Notes under the pieces: generated by a model
Seen by the model: the letters and a program-made list of their open reading frames with translations, nothing else
What the model was told of the DNA's origin: nothing
Databases searched by the model: none
Assembly (NCBI RefSeq): GCF_000737695.1
Contig: NZ_JPRM01000042.1
Span: forward strand, 58,607-122,606
DNA: 64,000 bases
Direction of reading: 5' to 3'
DNA from: Flavobacterium hydatis
GTDB taxonomy: Bacteria > Bacteroidota > Bacteroidia > Flavobacteriales > Flavobacteriaceae
Shown: positions 63,979 to 64,000 of the stretch, piece by piece
Layout of the letters: the number at the start of each line of letters is the position of its first letter
Numbering within the stretch: position 1 is the stretch's first letter
Made by a program: the position numbers and the translations under genes

Positions 63979-64000
63979 GCCTTTTTTTAAAATAATTTCA

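Overview
This is a low-GC chromosome segment from a member of the Bacteroidetes, most likely Flavobacterium. The signs are many Bacteroidetes lipoprotein and Sec signals, a type IX secretion (T9SS) C-terminal domain, DUF5977/DUF6443/RHS proteins, and promoters of the TTG-N19-TAnnTTTG type (very clear in front of two tRNA-Val genes). It is an accessory-rich stretch of small operons, and intergenic repeats separate many of them.

Layout. (1) 1-16105, mostly minus strand: an Rhs/YD-repeat locus. In transcription order it holds a T9SS-exported seven-repeat propeller protein (14444-16105), a 1365-residue protein with an SpvB/TcB-like start and three C-terminal DUF5977 repeats (10333-14430), and a DUF6443/RHS-core protein (6897-10316). 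Behind these lies a row of displaced Rhs C-terminal pieces and candidate immunity genes, including four paralogous lipoproteins, and several decayed pieces: two Rhs tail relics, an rhs-core relic, a frameshifted small membrane gene and two broken copies of another small gene. (2) 16490-21032: an ArsR-SRPBCC-DoxX-DUF4256 operon with a double operator, a YdeI-like gene, a serine hydrolase, and three copies of a large palindromic repeat, one with its core inverted. (3) 21202-29967: a MacB/FtsX-type ABC exporter (ATPase plus two paralogous permeases) divergent from a sigma-54 response regulator and followed by its histidine kinase, with a palindromic enhancer and a possible -24/-12 promoter between them.

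(4) 30549-41640: MarR plus S41 protease, TPR lipoprotein, GNAT, two small membrane proteins, AraC regulator plus PEBP protein, DUF1266 protein, a ChaA-like antiporter and an HExxH protein. (5) 41849-53229: serine hydrolases (one split by an amber codon), an S41 protease, a GRDP-like/Cys-Gly-tail/lipoprotein operon, an FAD monooxygenase with a DnaJ-like zinc-binding N-terminus, and several orphan genes. (6) 53449-58785, minus strand: a four-gene set with a DUF4280 PAAR-like protein, a 956-residue putative cargo protein and a translationally coupled lipoprotein; it looks like a secreted-effector/immunity cassette. (7) 59469-64000: NERD-domain protein, a lipoprotein, and tRNA-Val, a serine hydrolase with a SusE/F-like C-terminal domain, tRNA-Arg and a second, nearly identical tRNA-Val.

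The strongest candidates for an under-described system are the T9SS-propeller/SpvB-like/Rhs operon with its graveyard of C-terminal tails and lipoprotein immunity candidates, and the DUF4280 cassette. All functional statements come from reading motifs; no database search was possible.
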